A stretch of DNA of 64,000 nt from the NCBI RefSeq assembly GCF_029760955.1, contig NZ_CP121682.1, positions 5,766,001 through 5,830,000 of the forward strand. Direction: 5' to 3'. Within the stretch, counting starts at the first letter, position 1. Every line of letters begins with the position of its first letter. Shown piece after piece: positions 29,948-39,075 of the stretch. The position numbers and the translations under genes were made by a program. Source of the DNA: Streptomyces cathayae. Its GTDB lineage: Bacteria; Actinomycetota; Actinomycetes; Streptomycetales; Streptomycetaceae. The notes beneath the pieces are model-generated. The model was given only the letters and a program-made list of their open reading frames with translations. It was not told the DNA's origin and did no database searches.

Positions 29948-29986
29948 ATTTCTCCGGCGTGACCCATTTGTTTCGCACAAGTTAAC
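29948..29986 (-). promoter_or_regulatory. GlnR operator upstream of glnA
   Basis: Read on the reverse strand, GTTAAC, GAAAC, GTCAC and GAAAT follow one another with 11-bp periodicity (starts at 29986, 29974, 29963, 29952). This is the known actinobacterial GlnR box, two gTnAC-n6-GaAAc half-site pairs. GlnR activates glnA under nitrogen limitation in Streptomyces. The match is direct; the regulatory outcome is from the family. Confidence 0.85.
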
Positions 29987-30131
29987 CGGCACATCCCTCA
30001 CGGTAGTCCGGACAGGCGCCGCCGTCGCGCCCTGTCCCGCACCTCGTCCCGCGCCTCGTCCCGCGCCCGGACGGCCTCCGGTCCGTACCCCGCTGTCCCC
30101 CGGCCGTATTCGGGCGCAGTACCGTGTAGGG

Positions 30132-30602
30132 GTGGACAACAGGCAGGTAATCGGTTCGTGGCTCTCCGGGCCGCGCGCGGCCCTGGAAGAGGCCGGCGCC
30201 GACTTCGGATACCGGGGTGAGCAGCTCGGGCTGCCGGAGACCGGGCCGGGCTCCATCGCCCGCCCGGGCCGGAGGCTGGGCGCCCTGGCCGTCGACTGGG
30301 GCCTGTGCGCGCTGGTCGCCTCCGGCCTGATCACCAACGGCTTCAACGGGCAGACGACCAGCAACTGGACGCTGCTGGTGTTCTTCGTGCTGAGCGTTCT
30401 CACCGTCGGCACGGTCGGGTTCACTCCCGGCAAGCGTCTGTTCGGCCTGCGCGTCGTCGCCGTGGACAGCGGCCGGGTGCAGCCGCTGCGCGGCCTGGTC
30501 CGCTCCGCGCTGCTCTGCCTCGCGATCCCCGCCCTGGTCTGGGACGGCGACGGCCGCGGCCTGCACGACCGACTGGCCCGCACGGTCGAGGTCCGGATCT
30601 GA
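30132..30602 (+). CDS. RDD-family membrane protein
   Basis: A protein of 156 residues from the GTG at 30132, preceded by TAGGG. The RDD domain shows PGRRLGALAVDWGLCALVASGLI (Arg and Asp in the first helix), a second helix WTLLVFFVLSVLTVGTVGF, TPGKRLFGLRVVAVDSG, and a last hydrophobic segment before GLHDRLARTVEV. Members are small membrane proteins, some linked to ion exchange; no specific role is known. It diverges from glnA. Confidence 0.85.
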   Translation: MDNRQVIGSWLSGPRAALEEAGADFGYRGEQLGLPETGPGSIARPGRRLGALAVDWGLCALVASGLITNGFNGQTTSNWTLLVFFVLSVLTVGTVGFTPGKRLFGLRVVAVDSGRVQPLRGLVRSALLCLAIPALVWDGDGRGLHDRLARTVEVRI

Positions 30603-31030
30603 GCCGGACCCGAAGGGTTCGAGGGGTAGGTAACTGCTCGCCGGGGAGTGCGCACGGGGTCGCGTTAGCTCGATCGTGTGATGGTTCGTTCGTGAGCTTG
30701 TGGTGTCCTGGGCCGACTGGGCTAGCGTGAGCGTGCGATCTGGGACGCCGGGTGTGGCGTCAGCGTGCGGGGCCCCTGCTCCACCGGAGTGATGGTTCGG
30801 GGCCTCCCCGTCGCCTCTGGCCACACCCATATGGCCAGGTCGTGAGGGAACCGGCCTCCCGGGCCCGGACCACGCACAGGATGCGTGTCGCCGCCCCGGG
30901 GTCGAGTACGCCGGGGACCAGTGCGCCCAAGACCGTTCGGGGCGTGCGACCGAGTGGGCTCGCTCCTGCTCAGTCTTCAGGAACGGTTCGGAGGGACGGC
31001 GACGGCAGAACGACGGACAGGACCGCCGTA
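30603..31030. other. Long intergenic region without a convincing gene
   Basis: These 428 bases contain no frame with protein-like composition on either strand. A promoter-like pair, TTGTGG near 30701 and TAGCGT near 30722 (+ strand), is followed some 300 bp later by the strong hairpin at 31031-31075. That would suit an untranslated RNA of about 340 nt reading to the right. I recognise no RNase P, tmRNA, 6S or SRP signature. Confidence 0.3.
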
Positions 31031-31075
31031 CATGAGGAGGGGCGCCCGGAAGCATTCCGGGTGCCCCTCCTCATG
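31031..31075. terminator. Very strong hairpin terminator
   Basis: Bases 31031-31051 (starting CATGAGGAGG) pair with 31055-31075 over 21 positions with a single wobble, around a GCA loop. It lies 18 bp past the end of the reverse-strand DUF4191 gene and can serve both strands. Confidence 0.85.
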
Positions 31076-31092
31076 CACCGTGTACGACGTCC

Positions 31093-31797
31093 TCAGCGGG
31101 ACTTCGGGCCACCGCCCTTCGGGAGCTTCATGCCCTTGGGCATGGGGCCCTTCGGGATCGGCATGTTGCTCATCAGGTCGCCCAGCGCGCGCAGCCGGTC
31201 GTTGGTCGCGGTGACCTGCGGGCCGGTGAGGACACGGGGCAGCTTGAGCATGGTCGTGCGCAGCTTCTTCAGCTCGACCTGGCCCTCGCCCGTGCCCACG
31301 ATCATGTCGTGCACCGGGACGTCCGCGACGATGCGGTACATCCGCTTCTTCTCGGCGGCGAGCAGGCTCTTCACCCGGTTCGGGTTGCCCTCGGCGATCA
31401 GCACGATGCCGGCCTTGCCGACCGCGCGGTGCACCACGTCCTGGTTGCGGTTCATCGCGACCGCGGGAGTCGTCGACCAGCCCCGGCCGACGTTGTCCAG
31501 CACGGCCGCGGCGGCGCCCGGCTGTCCCTCCATCTGTCCGAAGGCCGCCCGCTCGGCCCTGCGCCCGAACACGATCGCCGTCGCGAGGAAGGCGAGCAGG
31601 AAGCCCAGGATGCCGAGATAAACGGGGTGACCGATCAGGAAGCCGATCGCGAGGAAGACACCGAAGGTGACGATCCCGATAGCCGCGAGTACAAGGCCGA
31701 TCTTCTTGTCGACCCTGCGGGTCATCTTGTAAGTCAGAGCGATCTGTTTCAGTCGCCCGGGGTTCGCAGCGTCCGCTGCGGTTTCCTTCCTCGCCAT
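31093..31797 (-). CDS. DUF4191 membrane protein
   Basis: A protein of 234 residues. A basic N-terminus is followed by two transmembrane helices (about 34-57, IGLVLAAIGIVTFGVFLAIGF, and 62-82, YLGILGFLLAFLATAIVF). A cytoplasmic domain (AERAAFGQMEGQPGAAAAVLDNV, AGIVLIAEGNPNRVKSLLAAEKKR) and a Pro/Lys/Met tail follow. DUF4191 proteins are conserved beside lipA/lipB in actinobacteria. Function unknown; a link to lipoate or membrane maintenance is speculation from position. Confidence 0.88.
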   Translation of the reverse strand: MARKETAADAANPGRLKQIALTYKMTRRVDKKIGLVLAAIGIVTFGVFLAIGFLIGHPVYLGILGFLLAFLATAIVFGRRAERAAFGQMEGQPGAAAAVLDNVGRGWSTTPAVAMNRNQDVVHRAVGKAGIVLIAEGNPNRVKSLLAAEKKRMYRIVADVPVHDMIVGTGEGQVELKKLRTTMLKLPRVLTGPQVTATNDRLRALGDLMSNMPIPKGPMPKGMKLPKGGGPKSR

Positions 31798-31897
31798 GCC
31801 ACGAAGTCTACGTGTCCCCGGAAGCGAGGACGACGGCAGTGCCTCCGGAGGATCGGAGACCTCGGAGACCTCGGGGGGGACCGGAGGGATCGGAGAC

Positions 31898-32101
31898 TCA
31901 GAGACCGGTGACGGTCGGGGACTGGTCGAGTACGCGCTCCGCCTCCACCCGGTCCTTGGCGCGGCGGCGGTCCTCCAGGACGGAGGTCCAGGCGTTGCGA
32001 CGGGCGGTGCGCTGGCCGCTGCTCATCAGCAGCGACTCGACGGCGCGCAGCGCGGTGCCGAAGGACGGGATGGCGGTGGCGCGGACCGGCGCGGCCTGCA
32101 T
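31898..32101 (-). CDS. Small conserved hypothetical protein
   Basis: A protein of 67 residues (MQAAPVRATAIPSFGTALRA...). AAGGAGG lies 11 nt upstream of the ATG at 32101, which decides this start over the longer open frame. The sequence is basic and helical with TARRNAWTSVLEDRRRAKDRVEAERVL, a likely short helix hairpin. It lies between lipA and the DUF4191 gene on the same strand. Function unknown. Confidence 0.7.
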   Translation of the reverse strand: MQAAPVRATAIPSFGTALRAVESLLMSSGQRTARRNAWTSVLEDRRRAKDRVEAERVLDQSPTVTGL

Positions 32102-32278
32102 CGTGGAGGTCCTCCTTCGAAGCGTCTTCGGGTGCGGGTGCGACTGCGAGTACGACAGTGGGCGCGGCTGTGAGCGCGGGTGCACGTGCCGTGATTCCAG
32201 GGTCACTGATTGGTGTTACCAGGACGTGACCCCCCGGTCAAACGCACATGAAGCCCCGGTTCGCGCCCTGCGGACGCC

Positions 32279-32329
32279 GACGCGGTCCCGGCGTACGCCC
32301 TCATCTGCGAGGACGGCCGGGACCGCGTC
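32279..32329 (-). terminator. Hairpin in the lipA downstream region
   Basis: GACGCGGTCCCGG at 32279-32291 pairs perfectly with CCGGGACCGCGTC at 32317-32329, loop 25 nt. It lies between lipA and the small gene at 32101 and probably ends lipA transcripts. Confidence 0.6.
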
Positions 32330-32374
32330 GTCTCGGCCATTACTGGCCGGTAGTTTCTTGTGCGTGAGTTCACA

Positions 32375-32394
32375 CGCGTGCCGTACGGCACGCG
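32375..32394. repeat. Perfect 20-bp palindrome after lipA
   Basis: CGCGTGCCGTACGGCACGCG reads the same on both strands and sits 15 bp beyond the lipA stop codon. A hairpin with a very tight loop or a protein site are both possible; with the next hairpin it probably forms a double terminator. Confidence 0.6.
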
Positions 32395-32408
32395 GCGGGA
32401 ACGCCGGG

Positions 32409-33374
32409 TCAGACGGCCTGGGCGGCGATGTACGTACCGCGCTTCTCGACCGCCATCCGGTAGAGGCGGCCGGCCCGGTACGAGGAGCGGACCAGCGGGC
32501 CGGACATCACACCGGAGAAGCCGATCTGCTCGGCCTCCTCCTTCAGCTCCACGAACTCGTGCGGCTTCACCCAGCGCTCGACGGGGTGGTGCCGCACCGA
32601 CGGGCGCAGGTACTGCGTGATGGTGACCAGCTCGCAGCCGGCGTCGTGCAGCTGCCGGAGCGCGTCGCTGATCTCCTCGCGGGTCTCGCCCATGCCGAGG
32701 ATCAGGTTCGACTTGGTGACCAGTCCGTAGTCCCGGGCGGCGGTGATGACCTTCAGGGAGCGGTCGTAGCGGAAGCCGGGGCGGATCCGCTTGAAGATGC
32801 GGGGCACCGTCTCGACGTTGTGCGCGAACACCTCGGGGCGGGAGGAGAAGACCTCCTCCAGCTGCTCGGGGACCGCGTTGAAGTCGGGGGCCAGCAGCTC
32901 GACCTTGGTGCGGCCGTCCGCGCGTTCGGCGGTCTGCGCGTGGATCTGGCGCACGGTCTCGGCGTACAGCCAGGCGCCGCCGTCCTCCAGGTCGTCGCGG
33001 GCGACGCCGGTGATGGTGGCGTAGTTCAGGTCCATGGTGACCACGGACTCGCCCACGCGGCGCGGCTCGTCACGGTCGAGCGCCTCGGGCTTGCCGGTGT
33101 CGATCTGGCAGAAGTCACAGCGCCGGGTGCACTGGTCGCCGCCGATGAGGAAGGTCGCCTCGCGGTCCTCCCAGCACTCGTAGATGTTCGGGCAGCCGGC
33201 TTCCTGGCAGACCGTGTGCAGGCCCTCGCTCTTGACGAGGTTCTGCATCTTCGTGTACTCGGGCCCCATTTTCGCCCGGGTCTTGATCCACTCGGGCTTG
33301 CGCTCGATCGGGGTCTGGCTGTTGCGGACCTCCAGGCGCAGCATCTTGCGTCCGTCCGGTGCGACTGCGGACAC
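32409..33374 (-). CDS. lipA: Lipoyl synthase
   Basis: A protein of 321 residues. A radical-SAM enzyme inserting two sulfurs into octanoyl groups on lipoyl domains. The auxiliary cluster cysteines C56, C61, C67 ([14 protein letters not shown]) and the radical-SAM motif CTRRCDFC (C82, C86, C89) are present, as are the GEPVVT-like [13 protein letters not shown] and the NHNVET-like FAHNVETV. It acts together with LipB, encoded immediately upstream on the same strand, and modifies the E2 subunit encoded at 53.3 kb and the glycine cleavage H protein. Confidence 0.97.
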   Translation of the reverse strand: MSAVAPDGRKMLRLEVRNSQTPIERKPEWIKTRAKMGPEYTKMQNLVKSEGLHTVCQEAGCPNIYECWEDREATFLIGGDQCTRRCDFCQIDTGKPEALDRDEPRRVGESVVTMDLNYATITGVARDDLEDGGAWLYAETVRQIHAQTAERADGRTKVELLAPDFNAVPEQLEEVFSSRPEVFAHNVETVPRIFKRIRPGFRYDRSLKVITAARDYGLVTKSNLILGMGETREEISDALRQLHDAGCELVTITQYLRPSVRHHPVERWVKPHEFVELKEEAEQIGFSGVMSGPLVRSSYRAGRLYRMAVEKRGTYIAAQAV

Positions 33375-33430
33375 GTCGGCTCCCTAGCTTCGATTCTTCG
33401 GCGTACACCAGGGTACGCCCGTGTTTGACG

Positions 33431-33487
33431 GGCCTGACGGTCAGGCCAACCTCCGAGACCCGGGGCCCATTCCCGCCGCGGCGGGAA
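33431..33487 (-). repeat. Two palindromes between lipB and lipA
   Basis: GGCCTGACGGTCAGGCC at 33431-33447 (8-1-8) and TTCCCGCCGCGGCGGGAA at 33470-33487 (perfect) lie in the lipB-lipA gap of about 127 bp. They may attenuate read-through into lipA or stabilise the upstream message. Confidence 0.5.
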
Positions 33488-33501
33488 CGGCGACCGCCGG
33501 G

Positions 33502-34299
33502 TCAGGCGGTGGCGCGGGCGGTCTCCCGCGGCTTGAGGTCGGCGTGCTCCAGGATGTCGCGCAGATGCCGCTCCACCACGGGGAGCACCTCCTCGATCGT
33601 GATGTCGCGGCCCAGTTCGCTCGCGAGGGAGGCGACGCCCGCGTCGCGGATGCCGCAGGGGATGATCCGGTCGAACCACTTGTTGTCGGGCTGCACGTTG
33701 AGCGAGAAGCCGTGCATCGTGACGCCCTTGGCCACCCGGATGCCGATCGCGGCGAGCTTGCGGTCCTCGCGCCGCTGACCGGCGTTGGAGGGGGCGTACT
33801 GGGGGCCGTTCAGCCGCGGGTCGAACTCCTCGTCGTGCAGGCGGGGGTCGAAGTCCAGGGAGAGCCCGCCGAGCGCCGGGCGCTGCTCGACCGGGTCGCC
33901 GAGCACCCACACACCGCTGCGTCCCTCGATGCGGGTGGTCTCCACACCGAACTCCGCGCAGGTGCGGATCAGGGCCTCCTCCAGGCGCCGGACGTGGGCG
34001 ACCACGTCCACCGGGCGGGGCAGCTTCTGGATCGGGTAGCCCACCAGCTGGCCGGGACCGTGCCAGGTGATCTTGCCACCGCGGTCCACGTCGATGACCG
34101 GGGTGCCGTCGAGGGGGCGCTCACTGTCCTGGGTGCGCCGGCCGGCCGTGTAGACCGGGGGGTGCTCCAGCAGGATGACGGTGTCGGGCGCCTCGTCGGC
34201 GAACCGTGCCGCGTGCACCCGGCGCTGCTCGTCCCAGGCCACCTGGTAGTCGACGGCCTCGGCCCCGAAGCCCATTCGGACGAACCGCAACTCACTCAC
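33502..34299 (-). CDS. lipB: Octanoyltransferase
   Basis: A protein of 265 residues transferring octanoyl from acyl carrier protein to lipoyl domains. Family motifs: [53 protein letters not shown] with the conserved Lys, and [14 protein letters not shown] with the catalytic Cys. The GTG at 34299 with GGGAGG upstream is preferred to the longer frame. The insert [21 protein letters not shown]...NGPQYAP is an actinobacterial-type loop. It diverges from the TPR regulator. Confidence 0.96.
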   Translation of the reverse strand: MSELRFVRMGFGAEAVDYQVAWDEQRRVHAARFADEAPDTVILLEHPPVYTAGRRTQDSERPLDGTPVIDVDRGGKITWHGPGQLVGYPIQKLPRPVDVVAHVRRLEEALIRTCAEFGVETTRIEGRSGVWVLGDPVEQRPALGGLSLDFDPRLHDEEFDPRLNGPQYAPSNAGQRREDRKLAAIGIRVAKGVTMHGFSLNVQPDNKWFDRIIPCGIRDAGVASLASELGRDITIEEVLPVVERHLRDILEHADLKPRETARATA

Positions 34300-34650
34300 G
34301 GCGAGTGCCTCCCGGAAGGTAGTAAGGCAGAACAAGGGTGGAACGCGGTAAGGCACGAAAGGTGCCCAAGCCACTGTACGACCGTACGACCGGCTTTCCT
34401 TTCGGCGGCGGTTCCGGGGAGGTCCCCGGGGGGCGGCTCCGGTGGTAGTTCCGGCGCGCGTCCGGCGCCCGTGCCGACTGCTGTCCGTCAGCCTCGGGGG
34501 AAATTCTCACACGATCGGATGAATGCGGATCGAAATATGCCACCAGGCGTTTACTCTCCGCTACATTCGCGCCGTCCAGAAGGCCATCAGGGCTGCTCAC
34601 AGGTGATCCGGGCATCAACGTTCGCCGGAAGGCAGGAGACCGCACCACAG
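34300..34650. other. Divergent promoter region between lipB and the TPR regulator
   Basis: This 351-bp gap has no convincing frame. Its right half (about 34495-34580) is clearly AT-richer than the surroundings, with GAAATATGCC and TTTACT patches, as expected for promoter DNA of the + strand gene. I see no clear palindrome or known operator. Confidence 0.5.
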
Positions 34651-36114
34651 ATGACGGAACGACCCGCGCAGCGCACGCCCAACCGTCAGCTCGCCGCGCT
34701 CATCGCAGAAGCGGGGTTCTCCAACGCGGGACTGGCCCGCCGCGTGGACCAGCTCGGTCTCGAGCACGGGCTCGACCTGAGATACGACAAGACCTCCGTC
34801 ACCCGCTGGCTGCGCGGGCAGCAGCCCAGGGGGACCACACCCGCGCTGATCGCCGAGGTCTTCACCCGGCGCCTCGGCCGCCGGCTCACCGCCCAGGACC
34901 TCGGCCTGGACGCCTGCGCCCCCGTCTACGCGGGCCTGGAGTTCGCCGCCTCCCCGGAGGAGGCCGTCGACATCGTCAGCGGGCTGTGGCGCAAGGACTC
35001 CGGCAGCCACGCCGAGCTGCGCAAGATCGCCTTCACCTCGGCCGGGCTCGTCGTGCCCAGCCGGGACTGGCTCATCGGCCGCGCCGACGAGAAGGTGGCC
35101 CGCCTCGAGCCGCCGGTCCGCGTCCCCGCCCAGGCCCGCCCGGTCGGCCGCCCGACCACCGGGCTGCCCGAGTTCGGCACCCGCCGCCGGACGGCCGAGC
35201 GCGGCCCCGGCCAGCGGGTCACCGGCGGCGACATCGCCGCGCTGCGCTCGGTCGGCGAGCTGTTCCGCACCCTCGACGACGCCTACGGCGGCGGCCACGC
35301 CCGCCAGGCCCTGGTGCGCTACCTGGAGCACGAGTGCGAGCCGATACTGCGCGGCACCTACGGCGAGCAGACCGGCCGCCGCCTGTTCGCCGCCGTCGCC
35401 GACCTGACCCGGCTGGCCGGCTGGACGTCGTACGACATCGGCGCGCACGGACTCGCCCAGCGCTACTTCGTGCAGGCGCTCCGCCTCGCACAGGCCGCCG
35501 CGGACCGGACCTACGGCGCGTATGTGCTGGTCACCATGAGCCGGCAGGCGGTCTACCTCGGCCACGGGCGGGAGGCGGTGCAGCTCGCGCGAGTGGCCCA
35601 GCAGGGCGCGGGCAACTCCGCCCCGCCCGCGGTGCAGGCCCTGCTGCACGCGGTCGAGGCACGCGGGCACGGTGTGCTCGGCGAGGTGCGGGCCTGCACC
35701 GCGGCCCTGGTGCGCGCCGAACGCGCCCTGGAGAACGCCCGGCCCGGCGACGAGGTCCCGCACTGGGTGCGGTTCTTCGACGAGGCCCAGCTCGCCGACG
35801 AGTTCGGCCACTGCCACCGTGACCTCCAGCAGTTCCGCGCCGCGGCCCAGCACGCGGAGCGCTCGCTGCAGCTGCGCGCCCCCGGCTACGCCCGCAGCCG
35901 GCTGTTCTGCCGGGTCGTCCTCGCCACCGCACGCCTCGGCCTCGGCGAACTCGACCAGGCCTGCCTGCTCGCCGCCGAGGCGGCCGGCCAGGCGTCCGAG
36001 ATGCGCTCGGTACGGGCCGTGGAGTACGTCCGGGACTTCGAACGCAGACTGGAGCCCTACCGCGACACGGCACCGGTACGCGTCTACCGCGACAGGATCG
36101 CGGCGTACTGCTGA
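34651..36114 (+). CDS. Regulator with N-terminal DNA-binding-like region and TPR-like repeats
   Basis: A protein of 487 residues. The first 70 residues (NRQLAALIAEAGFSNAGLARRVDQL, YDKTSVTRWLRGQQPRGTTPALIAEVFTRRLGR) look like a helix-turn-helix. The following GGGHARQALVRYLEHECEPIL and long runs of helical pairs (YFVQALRLAQAAADRTYGAYVLVTMSRQAVYLGHGREAVQLARVA) look like tetratricopeptide repeats. This plan is that of NsdA-like negative regulators of Streptomyces development and antibiotics; orthology is not claimed. The ATG at 34651 follows AGGAG at an unusually wide spacing of 12. Confidence 0.8.
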   Translation: MTERPAQRTPNRQLAALIAEAGFSNAGLARRVDQLGLEHGLDLRYDKTSVTRWLRGQQPRGTTPALIAEVFTRRLGRRLTAQDLGLDACAPVYAGLEFAASPEEAVDIVSGLWRKDSGSHAELRKIAFTSAGLVVPSRDWLIGRADEKVARLEPPVRVPAQARPVGRPTTGLPEFGTRRRTAERGPGQRVTGGDIAALRSVGELFRTLDDAYGGGHARQALVRYLEHECEPILRGTYGEQTGRRLFAAVADLTRLAGWTSYDIGAHGLAQRYFVQALRLAQAAADRTYGAYVLVTMSRQAVYLGHGREAVQLARVAQQGAGNSAPPAVQALLHAVEARGHGVLGEVRACTAALVRAERALENARPGDEVPHWVRFFDEAQLADEFGHCHRDLQQFRAAAQHAERSLQLRAPGYARSRLFCRVVLATARLGLGELDQACLLAAEAAGQASEMRSVRAVEYVRDFERRLEPYRDTAPVRVYRDRIAAYC

Positions 36115-36120
36115 GTCACG

Positions 36121-36301
36121 ACGGCTGAGTCATCGTGGCCGAACCACCGCGGCTGAACCGCTGCGGTTGAGGCGCCGTGGTTGAACCGCCGTGTTGAGGC
36201 GCTGCGGTTGAACTGCCGTGGTTGAGGCGCTGCGGTTGAACCGCCGCGGTCGAACCACCGCGGCTGAGCCGCCGTGGTCGAGGCATCGCGGCCGGACCGG
36301 C
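36121..36301. repeat. 14-bp tandem repeat (minisatellite), 13 copies
   Basis: Thirteen consecutive units of 14 bp (one of 13) with consensus close to GCGGTTGAACCGCC run from 36121 to 36301. The unit is itself nearly palindromic (GGTT/AACC, GGCGGTT). It begins a few bases after the regulator stop codon and ends about 80 bp before the end of the oxidoreductase gene. It may act as a transcription stop for both genes or simply be a slippage-prone array. Open frames through it are not protein-like. Confidence 0.85.
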
Positions 36302-36384
36302 GTGGTGGTGTGTGGTTGGGGCCACCGCGCCCCTCCGGGAGTGGTCACCGGAGGGGCGCGGGGCGGCTGAGGGGGAGCGGCCGG

Positions 36385-37779
36385 TCAGGCCGCCCGGACC
36401 GTGGTCAGGGGGTCCGCCCTGTGCATCGGACGGCCCGCGCCGAGGTCCGTGAGGATCGCGGCCGAGGCGCGGCGGCCCGAGTGCAGGGCGCCCTGCACGG
36501 TGCTGGTGTCCCGGTGGTCGCCGCACACGTACAGACCCGCCAGCAGCCGTACCGGCCGCCGCAGATCGTGCGGCGGCCGCATGGACGGGACGGCGTCGGC
36601 GGTGTGATACACCCCGAGCGTCTCCCAGCGAGCCGTCGACGTGCCGTACAGCCGGGCCAGGTGCATGCGCACACCGGTGTCGATCTGGGCGCCGGGCGGG
36701 CCCAGGACCGTGGACGAGACCAGCGCGCGGTCGGCCGGGGCCCGGGACGGGTCGACCCGGCTGACCACCGCCGTGTGCGCCACCGGTCCGCCCCGGTCGG
36801 CGTCCAGGAGCAGCGAGGCGCCGGTCTCCGGGGGCTCGTCGGTGGCGTGGTGCACCACCGTCACCGGGTGGAAGTCCGGCACCCGCAGTCCCGGCAGCAG
36901 CTGGGCCGCGGCCCGCGCGTCCGTCGCGATCAGCACCGCGCGGCAGCGGAACTCGCCGTGCTCGGCGGTGGTCACCGAGGTCGTGGAGACGGAGGTGACC
37001 CGGACGCCCGTGTGCACCGTCCCCGGCGGCAGCCCCCGCGCCAGCAGTTCCGGCAGCGCCTCCGCGCCGCCCTCCGGCACACACAGCCGCCCGGCCGCGA
37101 AGGCGCGCAGCGCGAGATCCGCGCACCGGCTCGACGTGGTGAGGTCCGGGTCGCACAGCAGGGCGGCGAGCAGCGGACGGAGGAAGCCGTCGACGGTGCG
37201 GGCCGGCAGGCCCCGGGCGGTGAGGGCCTCGGCGGCGGTCGATTCGGGCCGGGCCAGCAGCCGTTCCACCGGAGTGCCGGCCAGCCGGGTGAACGCGGAG
37301 CCCAGGCGGGCCTGGTCGACGGCCGTACCCAGCGGGGCGCCGGTCCGGCTCCGGGGCGTGGACACCTGCCGCCCGGGAACGGCCGCCGGCCTCCTGGGCA
37401 CGGCCCCCACCCGGGGGGCGCTCGCAAGGGCGCGCACCGCGTGAAGTGCGCCCCTCGCGCCCCTCGCACCGGTCGGTACGCCGGCCCGGTGGTGGTGTCC
37501 GCCGCTGTGCAGCAGGACGCCGGGTGCGAACGGGCGCAGGGCCAGCCCGTCCCGGTCGGCGGCCGGCCGCAGTTCGGGATACGCGGTGGACAGTAACTGC
37601 CCGATTCTGTCGAGCCGGAAGCCGTCGACCTTGTCGGTCGCCATCCGGCCGCCCACGGTATGGGCGGCCTCAAGGATCACGGTGGTGACTCCAGCGCTGG
37701 TCAGGCGTCGTGCCGCGGAGAGACCGGCGACCCCGGCTCCCACGACGACGACGTCCGCCTGGTACGTGGGCTCAAGCAC
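36385..37779 (-). CDS. FAD-dependent amine oxidase/phytoene dehydrogenase-like protein
   Basis: A protein of 464 residues from the GTG at 37779, with AGGAGGGG just upstream. The N-terminal dinucleotide-binding motif (VVVVGAGVAGLSAARRL, then VILEAAHTVGGRM) and C-terminal GLYVCGDHRDTSTVQGALHSGRRAS identify the flavin monoamine oxidase/NAD(P)-binding superfamily. The substrate is unknown; carotenoid or protoporphyrinogen-type oxidation would be family guesses. An Arg/Pro/Ala-rich stretch near residues 100-145 looks disordered. Confidence 0.85.
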   Translation of the reverse strand: MLEPTYQADVVVVGAGVAGLSAARRLTSAGVTTVILEAAHTVGGRMATDKVDGFRLDRIGQLLSTAYPELRPAADRDGLALRPFAPGVLLHSGGHHHRAGVPTGARGARGALHAVRALASAPRVGAVPRRPAAVPGRQVSTPRSRTGAPLGTAVDQARLGSAFTRLAGTPVERLLARPESTAAEALTARGLPARTVDGFLRPLLAALLCDPDLTTSSRCADLALRAFAAGRLCVPEGGAEALPELLARGLPPGTVHTGVRVTSVSTTSVTTAEHGEFRCRAVLIATDARAAAQLLPGLRVPDFHPVTVVHHATDEPPETGASLLLDADRGGPVAHTAVVSRVDPSRAPADRALVSSTVLGPPGAQIDTGVRMHLARLYGTSTARWETLGVYHTADAVPSMRPPHDLRRPVRLLAGLYVCGDHRDTSTVQGALHSGRRASAAILTDLGAGRPMHRADPLTTVRAA

Positions 37780-38051
37780 GTGCCCCTCCTCGAGGTTGCG
37801 CGGACGCTGGAGTCGTGATGCCCCCAACAGGCCCCAGGAATACCCGAGTTCTGGTCGAGGTTAGGTCCGTGACGGATCGCCTGGCGTCGCGCACCGCCAG
37901 GGGCACGGGCGCACGGCGGTCGCACGCACACGCCGGGCGGCCACCGCACGGCCCCCAGGGGGCGCACCGGCTTCGGCCACCGGCCCTCCACGCCCCCGGC
38001 CGCCCGCCCCTCGAGGTGGGAGGGCCGTGGTTCAGGGGTGCTGACGGGGGG

Positions 38052-39005
38052 TCACAGGGCCGCGCGGATCGCGCCGTCGATCTCCGGGAAGGCGAAACGG
38101 AACCCCGACTCCAGCAGCCGGGCCGGCAGCACCCGGGCGCTGCCCAGCACATCCCCGGCCATCTCGCCGAGCACGGTCCGCACCACCGGCGCGGGCACCG
38201 CGAACACCGCCGGCCGGTGCAGCACGCGCGCCATCGCCCCGGTGATCTCACGGTTGGTCACCGGATGCGGCGCGGTCAGGTTGAACGGCCCCGACAGCCC
38301 GTCGGTGTCGAGGAGATGGCGCAGGGCGGCCACCTCGTCGTGCAGCGCGACGAACGACCAGTACTGGCGCCCGTCGCCCAGCCGCCCGCCCAGCCCGGCC
38401 CGGAACAAAGGGAAGAGCCGGGCCCACGCCCCGCCCTCGCGGGCCACCACGAGACCGGTCCGGGCGAACGCCGTCCGCACGCCCGCCTCCCGCGCCGGCG
38501 CCGCCGCGGCCTCCCACTCGACGCACAGCTCCGGCAGGAAGCCCGAACCCGCCGGCGCGCTCTCGTCGACGGTCCGCTCACCGGTCTCGCCGTAGTAGCC
38601 GATCGCACTGCCGTTGACGAACACCCCGGGCCGTACGTCCGGTGCGAGCCCGGCGAGGGCCTCGGCGAGCGCCGCCGTGCCCCGCACCCGGCCGGCGCGG
38701 ATCCGCTCCTTGTACGCGGGCGTCCAGCGCCGGTCGCCCACCCCGGCACCGGCGAGATTGACCACGGCGTCGCACCCGGCGAGACCGGTCGCGTCCACGG
38801 TGCCGCGCTCCGGGTCCCACCGGACCTCGTCCGCCGCGCGCGGCTCGGCCCGCACCAGGCGCACCACCGTGTGCCCGTCGGCGGTCAGGGACCGTACGAG
38901 CGCGCCGCCGATGAGACCGGACGCGCCGGCCACCGCGATGCGGGAAGACCCGGAAGACCGGGAGGATCCGGAGGATGCAGAGGATGCAGAGGAGGCGGAA
39001 CTCAT
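38052..39005 (-). CDS. TIGR01777-family epimerase
   Basis: A protein of 317 residues from the ATG at 39005. An unusual Ser-rich leader (SSASSASSASSGSSRSSGSS), encoded by short DNA repeats, precedes the Rossmann motif IAVAGASGLIGGALVRSL. Family features: DAVVNLAGAGVGDRRW, RRTALAEAL-like helix, NGSAIGYYG, and a C-terminal DUF1731-like part ending FRFAFPEIDGAIRAAL. YfcH-type proteins are conserved but of unknown reaction. It diverges from the GNAT gene. Confidence 0.9.
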   Translation of the reverse strand: MSSASSASSASSGSSRSSGSSRIAVAGASGLIGGALVRSLTADGHTVVRLVRAEPRAADEVRWDPERGTVDATGLAGCDAVVNLAGAGVGDRRWTPAYKERIRAGRVRGTAALAEALAGLAPDVRPGVFVNGSAIGYYGETGERTVDESAPAGSGFLPELCVEWEAAAAPAREAGVRTAFARTGLVVAREGGAWARLFPLFRAGLGGRLGDGRQYWSFVALHDEVAALRHLLDTDGLSGPFNLTAPHPVTNREITGAMARVLHRPAVFAVPAPVVRTVLGEMAGDVLGSARVLPARLLESGFRFAFPEIDGAIRAAL

Positions 39006-39075
39006 GCCGCCCATCCTGCCCGCAGCCCGGACGGCACCGCGGGCGCACCGCGCGGGCGGTCGTAAAGTGACCCTC

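Noticed and set aside
30752..31621. A + strand frame across the intergenic region into the DUF4191 gene
   Set aside because: Composition is Arg/Pro/Ser shadow-like, and it runs antisense to a conserved membrane protein.
36121..36301. Repeat array considered as a CRISPR
   Set aside because: Units are 14 bp and contiguous with no unique spacers, and no cas genes are nearby.
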